Source: UBA7672 sp044224605 (GTDB lineage: Bacteria; Pseudomonadota; Alphaproteobacteria; Caulobacterales; Hyphomonadaceae). From it: a stretch of 64,000 nucleotides of DNA. Each line of letters starts with the position of its first letter. Positions within the stretch are counted from its first letter, which is position 1. The notes below the pieces were generated by a model. That model did not search any database. It was not told the origin of the DNA and worked only from the letters and a program-made list of their open reading frames with translations. This document shows positions 52,855 to 61,718 of the stretch, in pieces. A program made the position numbers and the translations under genes. The stretch lies in NCBI GenBank assembly GCA_044224605.1, contig JBGAKC010000008.1, positions 1 through 64,000 of the forward strand, written 5' to 3'.

Positions 52855-53163
52855 ATGTCCCGTTCCGTCTGGAAAGGCCCCTTTGTCGACGGCTACCTGC
52901 TGAAGAAAGCAGAAGCCTCGCGTGGCGCTGCTCGTCCGACGCCGATCAAGACCTGGTCGCGCCGCTCGACGATCCTGCCTGATTTCATTGGCCTGACCTT
53001 CCAGGTCCACAACGGCAAGACGTTCGTGCCGGTCAACGTTTCGGAAGAGATGGTTGGCCACAAGTTCGGCGAGTTCGCGCCGACCCGCACGTTCCACGGC
53101 CATAGCGGCGACAAGAAAGTCGCTGCGGCTCCGGCTCGCAAGCCGGCTCCGGGAGGCAAGTAA
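52855..53163 (+). CDS. rpsS: 30S ribosomal protein S19
   Basis: A 102-residue S19 of the 30S head. SRSVWKGPFVDGYLLKKAE and STILPDFIGLTFQVHNGK are standard. The tail after GHSGDKK is Ala/Pro/Lys-rich and about ten residues longer than in E. coli. Confidence 0.96.
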   Translation: MSRSVWKGPFVDGYLLKKAEASRGAARPTPIKTWSRRSTILPDFIGLTFQVHNGKTFVPVNVSEEMVGHKFGEFAPTRTFHGHSGDKKVAAAPARKPAPGGK

Positions 53164-53164
53164 C

Positions 53165-53563
53165 ATGGGTAAGGCAAAAGCCCCTCCTAAGCAGGCCTCA
53201 AACGAGTCCCGCGCAGTTCTGAAGATGTACCGCATCTCTGGCCAGAAGCTGAACCTGCTGGCCCAGTCGATCCGCGGCCTCAAGGTCGACAAGGCAATGG
53301 CCGAGCTCGAGTTCTCGCGCAAGCGCGCCGCCGGCGACGTGCTGAAGCTGCTCAAGTCCGCTGTCGCGAACGCTGATAACAACCACAACCTCGACATCGA
53401 CAGTCTGATCGTCGCCGAGGCTCATGTCGGCAAGAACCTCGTCATGAAACGCATGCATGCCCGCGCCCGCGGCCGTGGCGTCCGTGTCGAGAAGCAGTTC
53501 TCCCAGCTCACCATCGTGCTCCGCGACACGTCCGCGGTCGCGCAAACCTCCGAGGCCGCATAA
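53165..53563 (+). CDS. rplV: 50S ribosomal protein L22
   Basis: A 132-residue L22. From ATG 53165 (one base after the rpsS stop): MGKAKAPPKQASNESRAVLK, then VAEAHVGKNLVMKRMHARAR with the long tunnel hairpin (GRGVRVEKQFS). A longer frame from 53054 overlaps rpsS out of frame and is rejected as start. Confidence 0.95.
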   Translation: MGKAKAPPKQASNESRAVLKMYRISGQKLNLLAQSIRGLKVDKAMAELEFSRKRAAGDVLKLLKSAVANADNNHNLDIDSLIVAEAHVGKNLVMKRMHARARGRGVRVEKQFSQLTIVLRDTSAVAQTSEAA

Positions 53564-54279
53564 TGGGTCAGAAGATCAACCCGATCGGGCTGCGCCTGGG
53601 TGTCAACCGCACCGCCGACAGCCGCTGGTACGCTGACAGCGCCGACTACGGCCGTCTGCTCCACGAAGACATCAAGATCCGCAAGTACATCAAGGACAAG
53701 CTGAAGCAGGCCGGCGTCAGCCGCGTCATCATCGAGCGTCCGCACAAGAAGTGCCGTATCACCGTTCACACCGCCCGCCCGGGCATGGTGATCGGCAAGA
53801 AGGGCGCGGACATCGAGACGCTGCGCAAGGAAATCGCCAAGCTCTGCAAGGACGAGGTGTTCGTGAACCTCGTCGAGATCCGCAAGCCGGAGACCGATTC
53901 GAACCTTGTCGCTGAAGACGTCGCCCGCCAGCTCGAGCGCCGCGTCTCGTTCCGTCGTGCGATGAAGCGCGCGATGCAGACGGCGATGCGCATGGGCGCC
54001 CAGGGCGTCCGTCTCACGGTCGCCGGCCGCCTCGGCGGCGCGGAGATCGCCCGCACAGAGTGGTATCGCGAAGGTCGCGTTCCGCTGCACACGCTGCGGG
54101 CCGATATCGACTACGGCACGGCGGAAGCCCAGACGACCTACGGCATCATCGGCATCAAGTGCTGGATCTTCAAAGGCGAGATCATGGAGCACGACCCGAT
54201 GGCGCTCGACCGCAAGCAGGAAGCCGCCGGCGACTCGCGCCCGCGTCGCGACCGTGAGCGTCAAGACCAGCGCGCGTAA
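53563..54279 (+). CDS. rpsC: 30S ribosomal protein S3
   Basis: A 238-residue S3 at the mRNA entry channel. MGQKINPIGLRLGVNRTADS and the KH-domain motif GMVIGKKGADIETLRKE are clear. C-terminal tail is Arg/Asp-rich. Start overlaps the rplV stop. Confidence 0.97.
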   Translation: MGQKINPIGLRLGVNRTADSRWYADSADYGRLLHEDIKIRKYIKDKLKQAGVSRVIIERPHKKCRITVHTARPGMVIGKKGADIETLRKEIAKLCKDEVFVNLVEIRKPETDSNLVAEDVARQLERRVSFRRAMKRAMQTAMRMGAQGVRLTVAGRLGGAEIARTEWYREGRVPLHTLRADIDYGTAEAQTTYGIIGIKCWIFKGEIMEHDPMALDRKQEAAGDSRPRRDRERQDQRA

Positions 54280-54292
54280 GTGAGATAGAACA

Positions 54293-54706
54293 ATGCTTCA
54301 ACCCAAGCGCACAAAATACCGGAAGGCCTTCAAGGGTCGCATCCACGGCCAGGCGAAAGCCGGCTTCTCGCTGACCTACGGTTCGCACGGCCTAAAGGCC
54401 CTTGAGCCGAACCGCGTCACCGCCCGTGAGATCGAGGCCGCCCGCCGCGCTCTCACACGCGAGATGAAGCGCGTTGGCAAGGTTTGGATCCGTATCTTCC
54501 CGGACGTTCCCGTGTCGAAGAAGCCGATCGAAGTCCGCATGGGCTCGGGCAAGGGCGCGCCGGAATACTGGGTCGCTCGCATCAAGCCGGGCCGCATCAT
54601 GTTCGAGATCGACGGCGTGACCGATGCCGTGGCCCGCGAGGCGCTGCGCCTCGGCGCCGCGAAGCTCTCGGTCAAGACGAAGATCGTCACCCGGATCGGA
54701 GAGTAG
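54293..54706 (+). CDS. rplP: 50S ribosomal protein L16
   Basis: A 137-residue L16. MLQPKRTKYRKAFKGRIHG start and MGSGKGAPEYWVARIKPGR, near the A-site tRNA elbow, are typical. Confidence 0.97.
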   Translation: MLQPKRTKYRKAFKGRIHGQAKAGFSLTYGSHGLKALEPNRVTAREIEAARRALTREMKRVGKVWIRIFPDVPVSKKPIEVRMGSGKGAPEYWVARIKPGRIMFEIDGVTDAVAREALRLGAAKLSVKTKIVTRIGE

Positions 54707-54709
54707 GGC

Positions 54710-54934
54710 ATGACCAAGCTGTACGAAATCCGCAAGGATCTGGAGGGCTACCGCTCCTCCACCCCGGACCAGCTCCGCGACGAACTCGCGGCGCTGCGCA
54801 AAGAACAATTCAACCTGCGTTTCCAGCGGGCCACGGGCCAGCTGGAAAAGACCTCTCGTGTCGGCGACATCCGCCGCTCGATCGCCCGTATCGAGGCGGT
54901 CCTGTCCGAGAAGTCTAAGAAGCAGTCGGCCTAG
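54710..54934 (+). CDS. rpmC: 50S ribosomal protein L29
   Basis: A 74-residue L29, a two-helix protein by the tunnel exit: LRDELAALRKEQFNLRFQRA is the signature. It follows rplP by 3 nt. Confidence 0.95.
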   Translation: MTKLYEIRKDLEGYRSSTPDQLRDELAALRKEQFNLRFQRATGQLEKTSRVGDIRRSIARIEAVLSEKSKKQSA

Positions 54935-54943
54935 GAGAGCACG

Positions 54944-55189
54944 ATGCCAAAGCGAATTATGGTCGGCACGGTTGTCTCCAACAAGATGACCAAGACTGCC
55001 GTGGTCAAGGTCGAGCGCACCTTCCTGCACCCGCTCTTCAAGAAGACGGTGCGGAAGTCGAAGCGCTACCACGCGCATGACGAGAACAACAAAGCGCAAG
55101 TCGGTCAGATCGTTGAGATCCAGGAGTGCCCGCCGCGCTCTAAGCTGAAGCGCTGGGAAATCGTGTCCTTCAAAGGGGATGCCGCATGA
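54944..55189 (+). CDS. rpsQ: 30S ribosomal protein S17
   Basis: An 81-residue S17 OB-fold: GTVVSNKMTKTAVVKVERTF and RYHAHDENNKAQVGQIVEI. Its last codons overlap the rplN start (ATGA). Confidence 0.96.
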   Translation: MPKRIMVGTVVSNKMTKTAVVKVERTFLHPLFKKTVRKSKRYHAHDENNKAQVGQIVEIQECPPRSKLKRWEIVSFKGDAA

Positions 55190-55554
55190 TCCAGATGCAG
55201 ACAAACCTCGACGTCGCCGACAACTCCGGCGCCCGTCGCGTCCAGTGCATCAAGGTGCTGGGTGGCTCGAAGCGCCGCTACGCCTCGATCGGCGACGTCA
55301 TCGTCGTGTCGATCAAGGAAGCCGCGCCGAAGGGCCGCGTGAAGAAGGGCGAAGTGAAGCGCGCTGTCGTCGTGCGCATCTCGAAGGACCTTCAGCGCCG
55401 TGACGGATCGGTCATCCGCTTCGACACCAACGCGGCCGTTCTGGTCAACGCCCAGAACGAGCCGATCGGCACCCGCATCTTCGGACCGGTTCCGCGCGAG
55501 CTCCGCGCCAAGAACCATATGAAGATCATCTCGCTCGCTCCGGAGGTCCTGTAA
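55186..55554 (+). CDS. rplN: 50S ribosomal protein L14
   Basis: A 122-residue L14: MIQMQTNLDVADNSGARRVQ, then VVRISKDLQRRDGSVIRFD and GTRIFGPVPRELR. Both ends overlap neighbours by a few bases, indicating coupled translation. Confidence 0.97.
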   Translation: MIQMQTNLDVADNSGARRVQCIKVLGGSKRRYASIGDVIVVSIKEAAPKGRVKKGEVKRAVVVRISKDLQRRDGSVIRFDTNAAVLVNAQNEPIGTRIFGPVPRELRAKNHMKIISLAPEVL

Positions 55555-55883
55555 TGGCCGCCCGCATTCGCAAAGGCGATACGGTGATCGTGATCACCGG
55601 CAAGGACAAAGGCCGCAAGGGCGAAGTCCTGAAGTCGCTCCCGGAAGAAAACCGCGTCGTCGTGTCGGGCGTGAACATCAAGGTTCGCCACACCAAGCCG
55701 AGCCAGGCGGACCCGCAAGGCGGGATCAAGCGCTCGGAAGCGCCGATCCACGTGTCCAACGTGGCCCACGTCGATCCGACGTCGGGCAAGCCCACCCGCG
55801 TGGGTTTCAAAACTGAAGGAACCGGAGAGAAGTCCCGCAAGGTGCGCTTCGCCAAACGCTCCGGGGAGACGATCGATGGCTGA
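55554..55883 (+). CDS. rplX: 50S ribosomal protein L24
   Basis: A 109-residue L24 with its KOW domain: RKGDTVIVITGKDKGRKGEV and NIKVRHTKPSQADPQGGI. Overlaps rplE by 8 nt. Confidence 0.96.
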   Translation: MAARIRKGDTVIVITGKDKGRKGEVLKSLPEENRVVVSGVNIKVRHTKPSQADPQGGIKRSEAPIHVSNVAHVDPTSGKPTRVGFKTEGTGEKSRKVRFAKRSGETIDG

Positions 55884-56433
55884 TACGAAATATACGCCGC
55901 GCCTCCGCGCGCTGTACGACACGAGCATCCGCGAGAAGATGACGAAGCAGTTCGGCTACACGAACGGCATGCAGGTGCCGGCGCTGGACAAGGTCGTGAT
56001 CAACATGGGCGTTGGCGAAGCTGTCGCCGACTCCAAGAAGATTCGCTCGGCCATGGCCGACCTCGCCGCGATCTCGGGCCAGAAGCCGCTCGAGACGAAG
56101 TCGCGCAAGTCGATCGCCACGTTCAAGCTGCGTGACGGCATGACGATCGGCGCGAAGGTCACTCTTCGCCGCGAGCGTATGTACGAATTCATCGATCGCC
56201 TCACCACGATCGCCCTTCCTCGCGTGAAGGACTTCCGTGGCCTGAACGGCAAGTCGTTCGATGGTCGTGGCAACTTCGCGATGGGTCTCAAGGAACACAC
56301 AGTTTTCCCGGAGATCAGCTATGACAACATCGAGACGGTCTGGGGCATGGACATCATTGTGTGCACGACGGCGCGCACCAACGAAGAAGCGAAAGCACTC
56401 CTCACGGAGTTTGGCTTTCCCTTCCGTACCTGA
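55876..56433 (+). CDS. rplE: 50S ribosomal protein L5
   Basis: A 185-residue L5, binder of 5S rRNA: LDKVVINMGVGEAVADSKK, GQKPLETKSRKSIATFK, and FRGLNGKSFDGRGNFAMG. Confidence 0.97.
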   Translation: MADTKYTPRLRALYDTSIREKMTKQFGYTNGMQVPALDKVVINMGVGEAVADSKKIRSAMADLAAISGQKPLETKSRKSIATFKLRDGMTIGAKVTLRRERMYEFIDRLTTIALPRVKDFRGLNGKSFDGRGNFAMGLKEHTVFPEISYDNIETVWGMDIIVCTTARTNEEAKALLTEFGFPFRT

Positions 56434-56453
56434 GCGCGCTGGAGAGAAACGAT

Positions 56454-56759
56454 ATGGCTAAGAAAAGCTCCATCGAGAAGAACAACCGCCGGAAGCACCT
56501 GGTGGAACAGTACGCGAAGAAGCGTGCTGAACTGAAAGCGACTGCGCTCGACGAAAGCCTTCCTCTGGAAGAGCGTTTCGACGCGCGCATGAAGCTGGCC
56601 AAGCTTCCGCGTAACTCGGCTCCGAGCCGCGTGCGTAACCGCTGCGAGATCTCGGGCCGTCCGCGCGCCTATTATCGCAAGCTGAGAATGTCCCGGATCG
56701 CGCTGCGTGACTACGGCGCCAACGGAATGATCCCCGGCCTCGTTAAGTCGAGCTGGTAG
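56454..56759 (+). CDS. rpsN: 30S ribosomal protein S14
   Basis: From ATG 56454 a 101-residue S14 of the long, zinc-free type: MAKKSSIEKNNRRKHLVEQY, then RNRCEISGRPRAYYRKLRMS (a single Cys here instead of the four of the zinc type). An in-frame start at 56361 lies inside rplE and is rejected. Confidence 0.95.
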   Translation: MAKKSSIEKNNRRKHLVEQYAKKRAELKATALDESLPLEERFDARMKLAKLPRNSAPSRVRNRCEISGRPRAYYRKLRMSRIALRDYGANGMIPGLVKSSW

Positions 56760-56773
56760 GGGAGGGCAACAAG

Positions 56774-57169
56774 ATGCAAATGAACGATCCCCTCGGTGAT
56801 CTCCTGACGCGTATCCGCAACGCCCAGCGTCGCGGCCGCTCCACGGTGCAGTCGCCTGCCTCGAAACTCCGTCTCCACGTGCTGGAAGTGCTCCAGCGCG
56901 AGGGCTACATCCGCGGCTTCACCGAAGTCGAGAAGGATGGCCGCAAGGAGCTCGACATCGAGCTGAAATACTATGACGGCGCTCCGGTCATCTCGGAGAT
57001 CCGTCGTATCTCGAAACCGGGCCGCCGCGTTTACTCGGCTGTCCGCGACCTGCCGCTGGTCCGCAACGGCCTGGGCATCTCGGTCCTGTCGACGCCGAAG
57101 GGCGTGATGTCGGACGCCGAGGCGCGCACGCAGAACGTTGGCGGCGAAATCCTCTGCCGGGTGAGCTAG
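56774..57169 (+). CDS. rpsH: 30S ribosomal protein S8
   Basis: A 131-residue S8: MNDPLGDLLTRIRNAQRRG at the start and GLGISVLSTPKGVMSDAEA near the end. In E. coli S8 is the repressor of the spc operon. Confidence 0.97.
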   Translation: MQMNDPLGDLLTRIRNAQRRGRSTVQSPASKLRLHVLEVLQREGYIRGFTEVEKDGRKELDIELKYYDGAPVISEIRRISKPGRRVYSAVRDLPLVRNGLGISVLSTPKGVMSDAEARTQNVGGEILCRVS

Positions 57170-57171
57170 TC

Positions 57172-57708
57172 ATGTCGCGCGTTGGAAAAAAACCGATTGC
57201 AGCGGTCAAGGGCGTCGACATCAAGGTCGCGTCCGGCCAGGTCTCCGTCAAAGGCCCGAAGGGCGAGCTCAAGATGGCTCTGTCCGACGAGGTCGGCGTC
57301 AAGGTCGAGAATGGTGAAGTCACCATCACGGCCCGGAACCCGGACGAGCGCAAGTCGAAAGCGATGTGGGGCACGGTTCGCGCCAACATCCAGAACATGA
57401 TCACCGGCGTCACCACCGGCTTCACCAAGGACCTCGAACTCGTCGGCGTCGGTTATCGCGCCGCCATGAAGGGCAAGGACCTCGAACTGTCGCTCGGTTA
57501 CTCTCATCCGGTCGTCTATAAGGCGCCGGCCGGCATCACGTTCGCTTCGGCCAAGCCGACCGAGATCAAGATCTCCGGCGCCGACAAGCAAACCGTCGGT
57601 CAGGTCGCCGCCGAGCTTCGCTCCTTCCGTCCGCCCGAGCCGTACAAGGGCAAGGGCGTCCGCAAGGTGGGTGAGTACGTCCGCCGCAAGGAAGGCAAGA
57701 AGAAGTAA
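57172..57708 (+). CDS. rplF: 50S ribosomal protein L6
   Basis: A 178-residue L6: MSRVGKKPIAAVKGVDIKV, MWGTVRANIQNMITGVTTGF, and ELVGVGYRAAMKGKDLELSL. Start two bases after the rpsH stop. Confidence 0.97.
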   Translation: MSRVGKKPIAAVKGVDIKVASGQVSVKGPKGELKMALSDEVGVKVENGEVTITARNPDERKSKAMWGTVRANIQNMITGVTTGFTKDLELVGVGYRAAMKGKDLELSLGYSHPVVYKAPAGITFASAKPTEIKISGADKQTVGQVAAELRSFRPPEPYKGKGVRKVGEYVRRKEGKKK

Positions 57709-57711
57709 GCC

Positions 57712-58065
57712 ATGGCCGTCCATTCGCATAAAACCTTTGCCCGCCGCGCCCAGCGCGTCCGCTCGAAGCTTCGCCAGGTCGCCGGCGGCAAGCCGCGCCT
57801 GTCGGTCAACCGTTCGACCAAGCACATTTCGGTGCAGCTCATCGACGACGCCAAGGGCGTCACGGTGGCCGCTGCCTCGACGATGGAAAAGGACTTCAAG
57901 GGCGGCACCAAGTCTCAAGATGCGACTGCGGTGGGCAAGCTCATCGCCGAGCGCGCCAAGAAGGCTGGCGTCACCGACGTGGTGTTCGACCGCGGCGGCT
58001 TCCTGTTCCATGGCCGCGTGAAAGCGCTGGCCGATGCCGCCCGCGAGGGCGGTCTGAAATTCTGA
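57712..58065 (+). CDS. rplR: 50S ribosomal protein L18
   Basis: A 117-residue L18, binder of 5S rRNA: RLSVNRSTKHISVQLIDD and VVFDRGGFLFHGRVKALAD. It follows rplF by 3 nt. Confidence 0.96.
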   Translation: MAVHSHKTFARRAQRVRSKLRQVAGGKPRLSVNRSTKHISVQLIDDAKGVTVAAASTMEKDFKGGTKSQDATAVGKLIAERAKKAGVTDVVFDRGGFLFHGRVKALADAAREGGLKF

Positions 58066-58075
58066 GGAGACGCGA

Positions 58076-58699
58076 ATGGCGCGTGAAGGCGAACGTGGTG
58101 AACGTGGCGAGCGCGGCGGTGAACGCGGCGAACGTGGCCGTGGCCGTCGCAACCGCGAAGGCGGCGGTGAAGACCGCGAGCAGTCCGAAATCGTCGACAA
58201 GCTGGTTGCGATCAACCGCGTCGCGAAGGTCGTGAAGGGCGGTAAGAACTTCGCGTTCGCTGCTCTCGTGGTCGTCGGCGACCAGAAGGGCCGAATTGGC
58301 TACGGCCACGGCAAGGCCCGCGAGGTTCCCGAGGCGATCCGCAAGGCGACCGAGGAAGCCAAGCGTTCGATGGTTCGCGTGCCGCTGCGCGAAGGCCGCA
58401 CGCTGCACCACGACACGCACGGTCGCTGGGGCGCTGGCAAGGTCATCATGCGTTCGGCTCCGGCCGGTACGGGCGTGATCGCCGGTGGTCCGATGCGCGC
58501 CGTGTTCGACGTGCTCGGCATCCGTGACGTCGTCGCGAAATCGACTGGTTCGTCGAACCCGTACAACATGGTTCGCGCCACGGTCGACGCGCTCAAGCGC
58601 CAGGCTTCGCCCCGTCAGATCGCGTCCAAGCGCGGCCTGAAGGTGCAGGACATCATCGCCCGCCGTACCGACGGCTCGGGCAACGCCGAAGTGGCGTAA
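58076..58699 (+). CDS. rpsE: 30S ribosomal protein S5 with GER-repeat N-terminal extension
   Basis: A 207-residue S5. The core begins near residue 38 (EIVDKLVAINRVAKVVKGG) with the decoding-site loop VGDQKGRIGYGHGKA. Residues about 3-35 consist of repeated Gly-Glu-Arg units (GERGERGERGG and GERGRGRRNREGG), a charged disordered extension longer than in E. coli. The first ATG has GAGG close ahead, and the repeat region has no alternative start that would restore the short form, so the extension is probably real. Confidence 0.95.
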   Translation: MAREGERGERGERGGERGERGRGRRNREGGGEDREQSEIVDKLVAINRVAKVVKGGKNFAFAALVVVGDQKGRIGYGHGKAREVPEAIRKATEEAKRSMVRVPLREGRTLHHDTHGRWGAGKVIMRSAPAGTGVIAGGPMRAVFDVLGIRDVVAKSTGSSNPYNMVRATVDALKRQASPRQIASKRGLKVQDIIARRTDGSGNAEVA

Positions 58700-58718
58700 G
58701 GTTCAGGAGACGGTCGAG

Positions 58719-58907
58719 ATGGCTGCCAAGAAAACCCTCCGCGTGAAGCAGGTTAAGAGCCCGCAGCGCCGCGAAGCTTCGCAGCGTGCGACGCTGGTTG
58801 GCCTCGGCCTCAACAAGGTCTCCCGCGAACGCGAACTCGAGGACACGCCTTCGGTTCGCGGCATGATCGCCAAGGTCTCGCACCTTGTCGAAGTCGTGAA
58901 AGACTAG
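58719..58907 (+). CDS. rpmD: 50S ribosomal protein L30
   Basis: A 62-residue L30: LRVKQVKSPQRREASQRATL, then LGLNKVSRERELEDTPSVRG and the C-terminal MIAKVSHLVEVV. Confidence 0.95.
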   Translation: MAAKKTLRVKQVKSPQRREASQRATLVGLGLNKVSRERELEDTPSVRGMIAKVSHLVEVVKD

Positions 58908-58951
58908 AATTCGCTGATGGCCCGAAAGGGCCGGTCAGTCTGGAGCGTAAG

Positions 58952-59434
58952 ATGAAACTGAACCAGATCTCCGACAACACCGGCGCCCGCAAGAAGCGGA
59001 TGCGCGTCGGCTTGGGCGTCGGCTCGGGCAAGGGCAAGACTGCCGGACGCGGCGTCAAGGGCCAGAAAGCCCGCCGTGGCGTGGCCATCAATGGCTTCGA
59101 AGGCGGTCAGATGCCGATCTACATGCGTCTGCCGAAGCGCGGCTTCACGCCTCACAAGGCGTCGTCCTACGCGGAAGTGAACATCGGCAAGATCGAGGAG
59201 TTCGTGAAAGCGGGCAAACTCGACGCCAAGAAGCCGATCGATGCTGAAGCCCTGAAGGCCGCCGGCGTGCTGCGCCGCACCAAGGACGGCGTCCGCCTCC
59301 TTGCAAAGGGCGAGCTCAAGTCCAAAGTTGAGCTGGTCGTGTACGGAGCCTCCAAAGCCGCTATCGACGCGGTGGAAAAAGCTGGCGGCAAGGTTACTGT
59401 GACGAAGCCGGTTGCCGCTGAGGCTGCCGAGTAA
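58952..59434 (+). CDS. rplO: 50S ribosomal protein L15
   Basis: A 160-residue L15: MKLNQISDNTGARKKRMRVG, then the Gly-rich RNA-binding arm GKGKTAGRGVKGQKAR and GFEGGQMPIYMRLPKRGF. Confidence 0.97.
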   Translation: MKLNQISDNTGARKKRMRVGLGVGSGKGKTAGRGVKGQKARRGVAINGFEGGQMPIYMRLPKRGFTPHKASSYAEVNIGKIEEFVKAGKLDAKKPIDAEALKAAGVLRRTKDGVRLLAKGELKSKVELVVYGASKAAIDAVEKAGGKVTVTKPVAAEAAE

Positions 59435-59525
59435 GCCTGTCCCGGTATCGGGGCGGGTGTTCCGCGTGTCCGGGCTCGACCATTCAGTCGGCGTCCGGAT
59501 CGCGCGTTCTGGGAGGCGGGCTTAG

Positions 59526-60908
59526 ATGGTATCCGCAGCCGAGCAGCTAGCTCGCAACATTTCCTTCTCCACCTTCGGCAAGGCGAAGGAGCTGCAGGCC
59601 CGCATCTGGTTCACGCTGATTGCGCTGGTCGTCTATCGCATCGGCTGCCAGATCCCGATCCCCGGCATCGATACCGCACAATACAAGCTGGCCTTCGGTC
59701 AGCTGTCCGAGGGCATCCTCGGCATGTGGAATACGTTCTCCGGCGGCGCGGTCGAGCGGATGGCGATCTTCGCCCTCAACGTGATGCCGTACATCTCGGC
59801 CTCCATCATCGTGCAGATTCTCGGCACGGCCGTTCCGGCGCTTGAGCGCCTGAAGAAGGAAGGCGAAGCCGGCCGGAAACAACTGAACCAGTACACCCGC
59901 TATCTCACCGTCGTGCTCGCGATCGCGCAGGCCTATGGCGTCGCCGTGGCGCTTAACACGGTGCAGAGCAACGGCCAGGCGATGGCGCTGGACCCGGGCA
60001 TCTATTTCATGACGTCGACCGTCGTGACGCTGGTCGGCGGCACCGTCTTCCTGATGTGGCTTGGCGAACAGATCACCGCGCGCGGCGTCGGCAACGGCAT
60101 CTCGCTGATCATCTTCTCCGGCATCGTCGCCGAACTTCCGAACTACATCGTGCAGACCTGGTCGCAGCTCTATCAGCGCACGCTGGAATACACGGTCGTC
60201 CTGGCGGTCATCGCGCTGGCGATTGCGATGGTGTTGTTCATTGTCTTCATCGAGCGGTCCCAGCGCCGGCTGCTGATCCAGTATCCGAAGCGCCAGCAAG
60301 GCAACCGGATGGTCGGCGGGGAATCATCCTTCCTGCCGCTGAAGGTGAACTCGGCCGGCGTCATTCCTCCGATCTTCGCTTCATCGCTGCTGATGCTCCC
60401 GCAGACGCTGGCTAGCTTCAACAACACGCAGGGCGTCGCCGCCCAGACCGGCTGGTGGGGCGAGACGCTCGGCTTCATCAACGCCTATCTCGGCCACGGC
60501 CAGCCGCTCTACATCGTGCTTTACGCAGCGCTGATCATCTTCTTCTGCTTCTTCTACACCTCGATCGTGTTCAACCCGGAAGAAACGGCCGAGAACCTGC
60601 GAAAGTATGGCGGCTTCATCCCGGGCTATCGCCCCGGCAAGCGCACGGCTGAACACCTCGACTATGTGCTGACGCGCCTCACCGTCATCGGCTCGCTCTA
60701 CATCGCCGCGGTCTGCGTGCTGCCGGAGATCCTGCGAAACCCGAACGCGTTCGGAGGCATTGGGACCAAGTTCTATGTGGGCGGCACATCGATCCTGATT
60801 GTCGTATCCGTGACTATGGACACCGTTGCGCAGATCCAGTCCCACCTGATCGGCCACCAGTATGAGGGCATGATCAAGAAGGCTCGGTTGGGGGGCAAGA
60901 AGAAGTGA
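59526..60908 (+). CDS. secY: Preprotein translocase subunit SecY
   Basis: A 460-residue channel protein with ten transmembrane helices. It has the plug-side block (YRIGCQIPIPGID), the IFALNVMPYISASIIVQI helix, the ITARGVGNGISLIIF segment, and the cytosolic C5/C6 loops with PGYRPGKRTAEHLD. It forms SecYEG with SecE from this window. Its stop overlaps the adk GTG. Confidence 0.97.
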   Translation: MVSAAEQLARNISFSTFGKAKELQARIWFTLIALVVYRIGCQIPIPGIDTAQYKLAFGQLSEGILGMWNTFSGGAVERMAIFALNVMPYISASIIVQILGTAVPALERLKKEGEAGRKQLNQYTRYLTVVLAIAQAYGVAVALNTVQSNGQAMALDPGIYFMTSTVVTLVGGTVFLMWLGEQITARGVGNGISLIIFSGIVAELPNYIVQTWSQLYQRTLEYTVVLAVIALAIAMVLFIVFIERSQRRLLIQYPKRQQGNRMVGGESSFLPLKVNSAGVIPPIFASSLLMLPQTLASFNNTQGVAAQTGWWGETLGFINAYLGHGQPLYIVLYAALIIFFCFFYTSIVFNPEETAENLRKYGGFIPGYRPGKRTAEHLDYVLTRLTVIGSLYIAAVCVLPEILRNPNAFGGIGTKFYVGGTSILIVVSVTMDTVAQIQSHLIGHQYEGMIKKARLGGKKK

Positions 60909-61486
60909 ACCTGATCCTGTTCGGCCCGCCCGCTGCGGGCAAGGGAACCCAGGCAAAGAAGCTCGTCACTGAACGTGGTTTCGTTCAGCTGTCGACGGGC
61001 GACATGCTGCGCGCTGCGCGTTCCTCGGGATCGGACCTCGGCAAGAAGGTCGCCGCCATCATGGATTCGGGTGCGCTGGTCTCGGACGAGATCGTGATCG
61101 CTTTGATCGAGGAGCAGCTCGACAAGAACCCCAAGGCGACCGGCTTCATCTTCGACGGCTTCCCGCGGACGATTCCCCAGGCCAAGGCGCTGGATGATTC
61201 CCTTGCCGGGCGAGGCCAGAAGGTCGACTCGGTGATCCGCCTGAAGGTGGACGAGGACGCCCTGATTGCCCGCGTTACCAGGCGTTTCGAGGCTGAAGGC
61301 CGCGCCGACGACAATCCGGAAGCCTTCAAGAAGCGTCTTGTCGCCTACAACACCCAGACCGCCCCCCTAGTCGAAGTCTACAAGGGACAGGGCAAGTTGA
61401 CCGAAATCGACGGCATGGCCTCGGTTGAGCAGGTATCGGCGTCCATCGCCGGCATCCTCGACGAGGCCGGCCCGAAAAAAGCCTAA
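60905..61486 (+). CDS. adk: Adenylate kinase
   Basis: A 193-residue short-LID adenylate kinase that balances ATP, ADP and AMP. P-loop GPPAAGKGTQAKKL; AMP-site LSTGDMLRAA; FDGFPRTIPQAKAL; a short LID near RFEAEGRADDNPEAF without zinc cysteines. GTG start overlaps the secY stop (GTGA), indicating coupled translation. Confidence 0.96.
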   Translation: MNLILFGPPAAGKGTQAKKLVTERGFVQLSTGDMLRAARSSGSDLGKKVAAIMDSGALVSDEIVIALIEEQLDKNPKATGFIFDGFPRTIPQAKALDDSLAGRGQKVDSVIRLKVDEDALIARVTRRFEAEGRADDNPEAFKKRLVAYNTQTAPLVEVYKGQGKLTEIDGMASVEQVSASIAGILDEAGPKKA

Positions 61487-61553
61487 AGAATCCGGGTCCA
61501 GAGACACCGCTTGCTGGCCCCGGAGGGACTGAAAACGAAAAGGAAATAAGCGG

Positions 61554-61581
61554 TTGACGGCAGAAGTTCGCCTCATATAAG
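61554..61581 (+). promoter_or_regulatory. Sigma70-type promoter for rpsM-rpsK-rpoA-rplQ
   Basis: TTGACG (61554-61559), a 16-bp spacer and TATAAG (61576-61581). It lies in the 232-nt gap after adk and about 138 nt before the rpsM start. Transcription can therefore begin afresh for the alpha genes. The in-frame codons upstream of rpsM overlap this promoter and are not coding. Confidence 0.8.
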
Positions 61582-61718
61582 TGGCGGCTTCCGCGATGGG
61601 CCCGATGGTTCGCCGCGCCTTTAAGGGCGCAGCGCTGCGTCGTCCCGTCGCGCACGCATTTCGGCAGAGTTTTCAAGGCCGTATCCCGAGGGATCCGGCG
61701 GACGTTCAGGAGAGGCAA

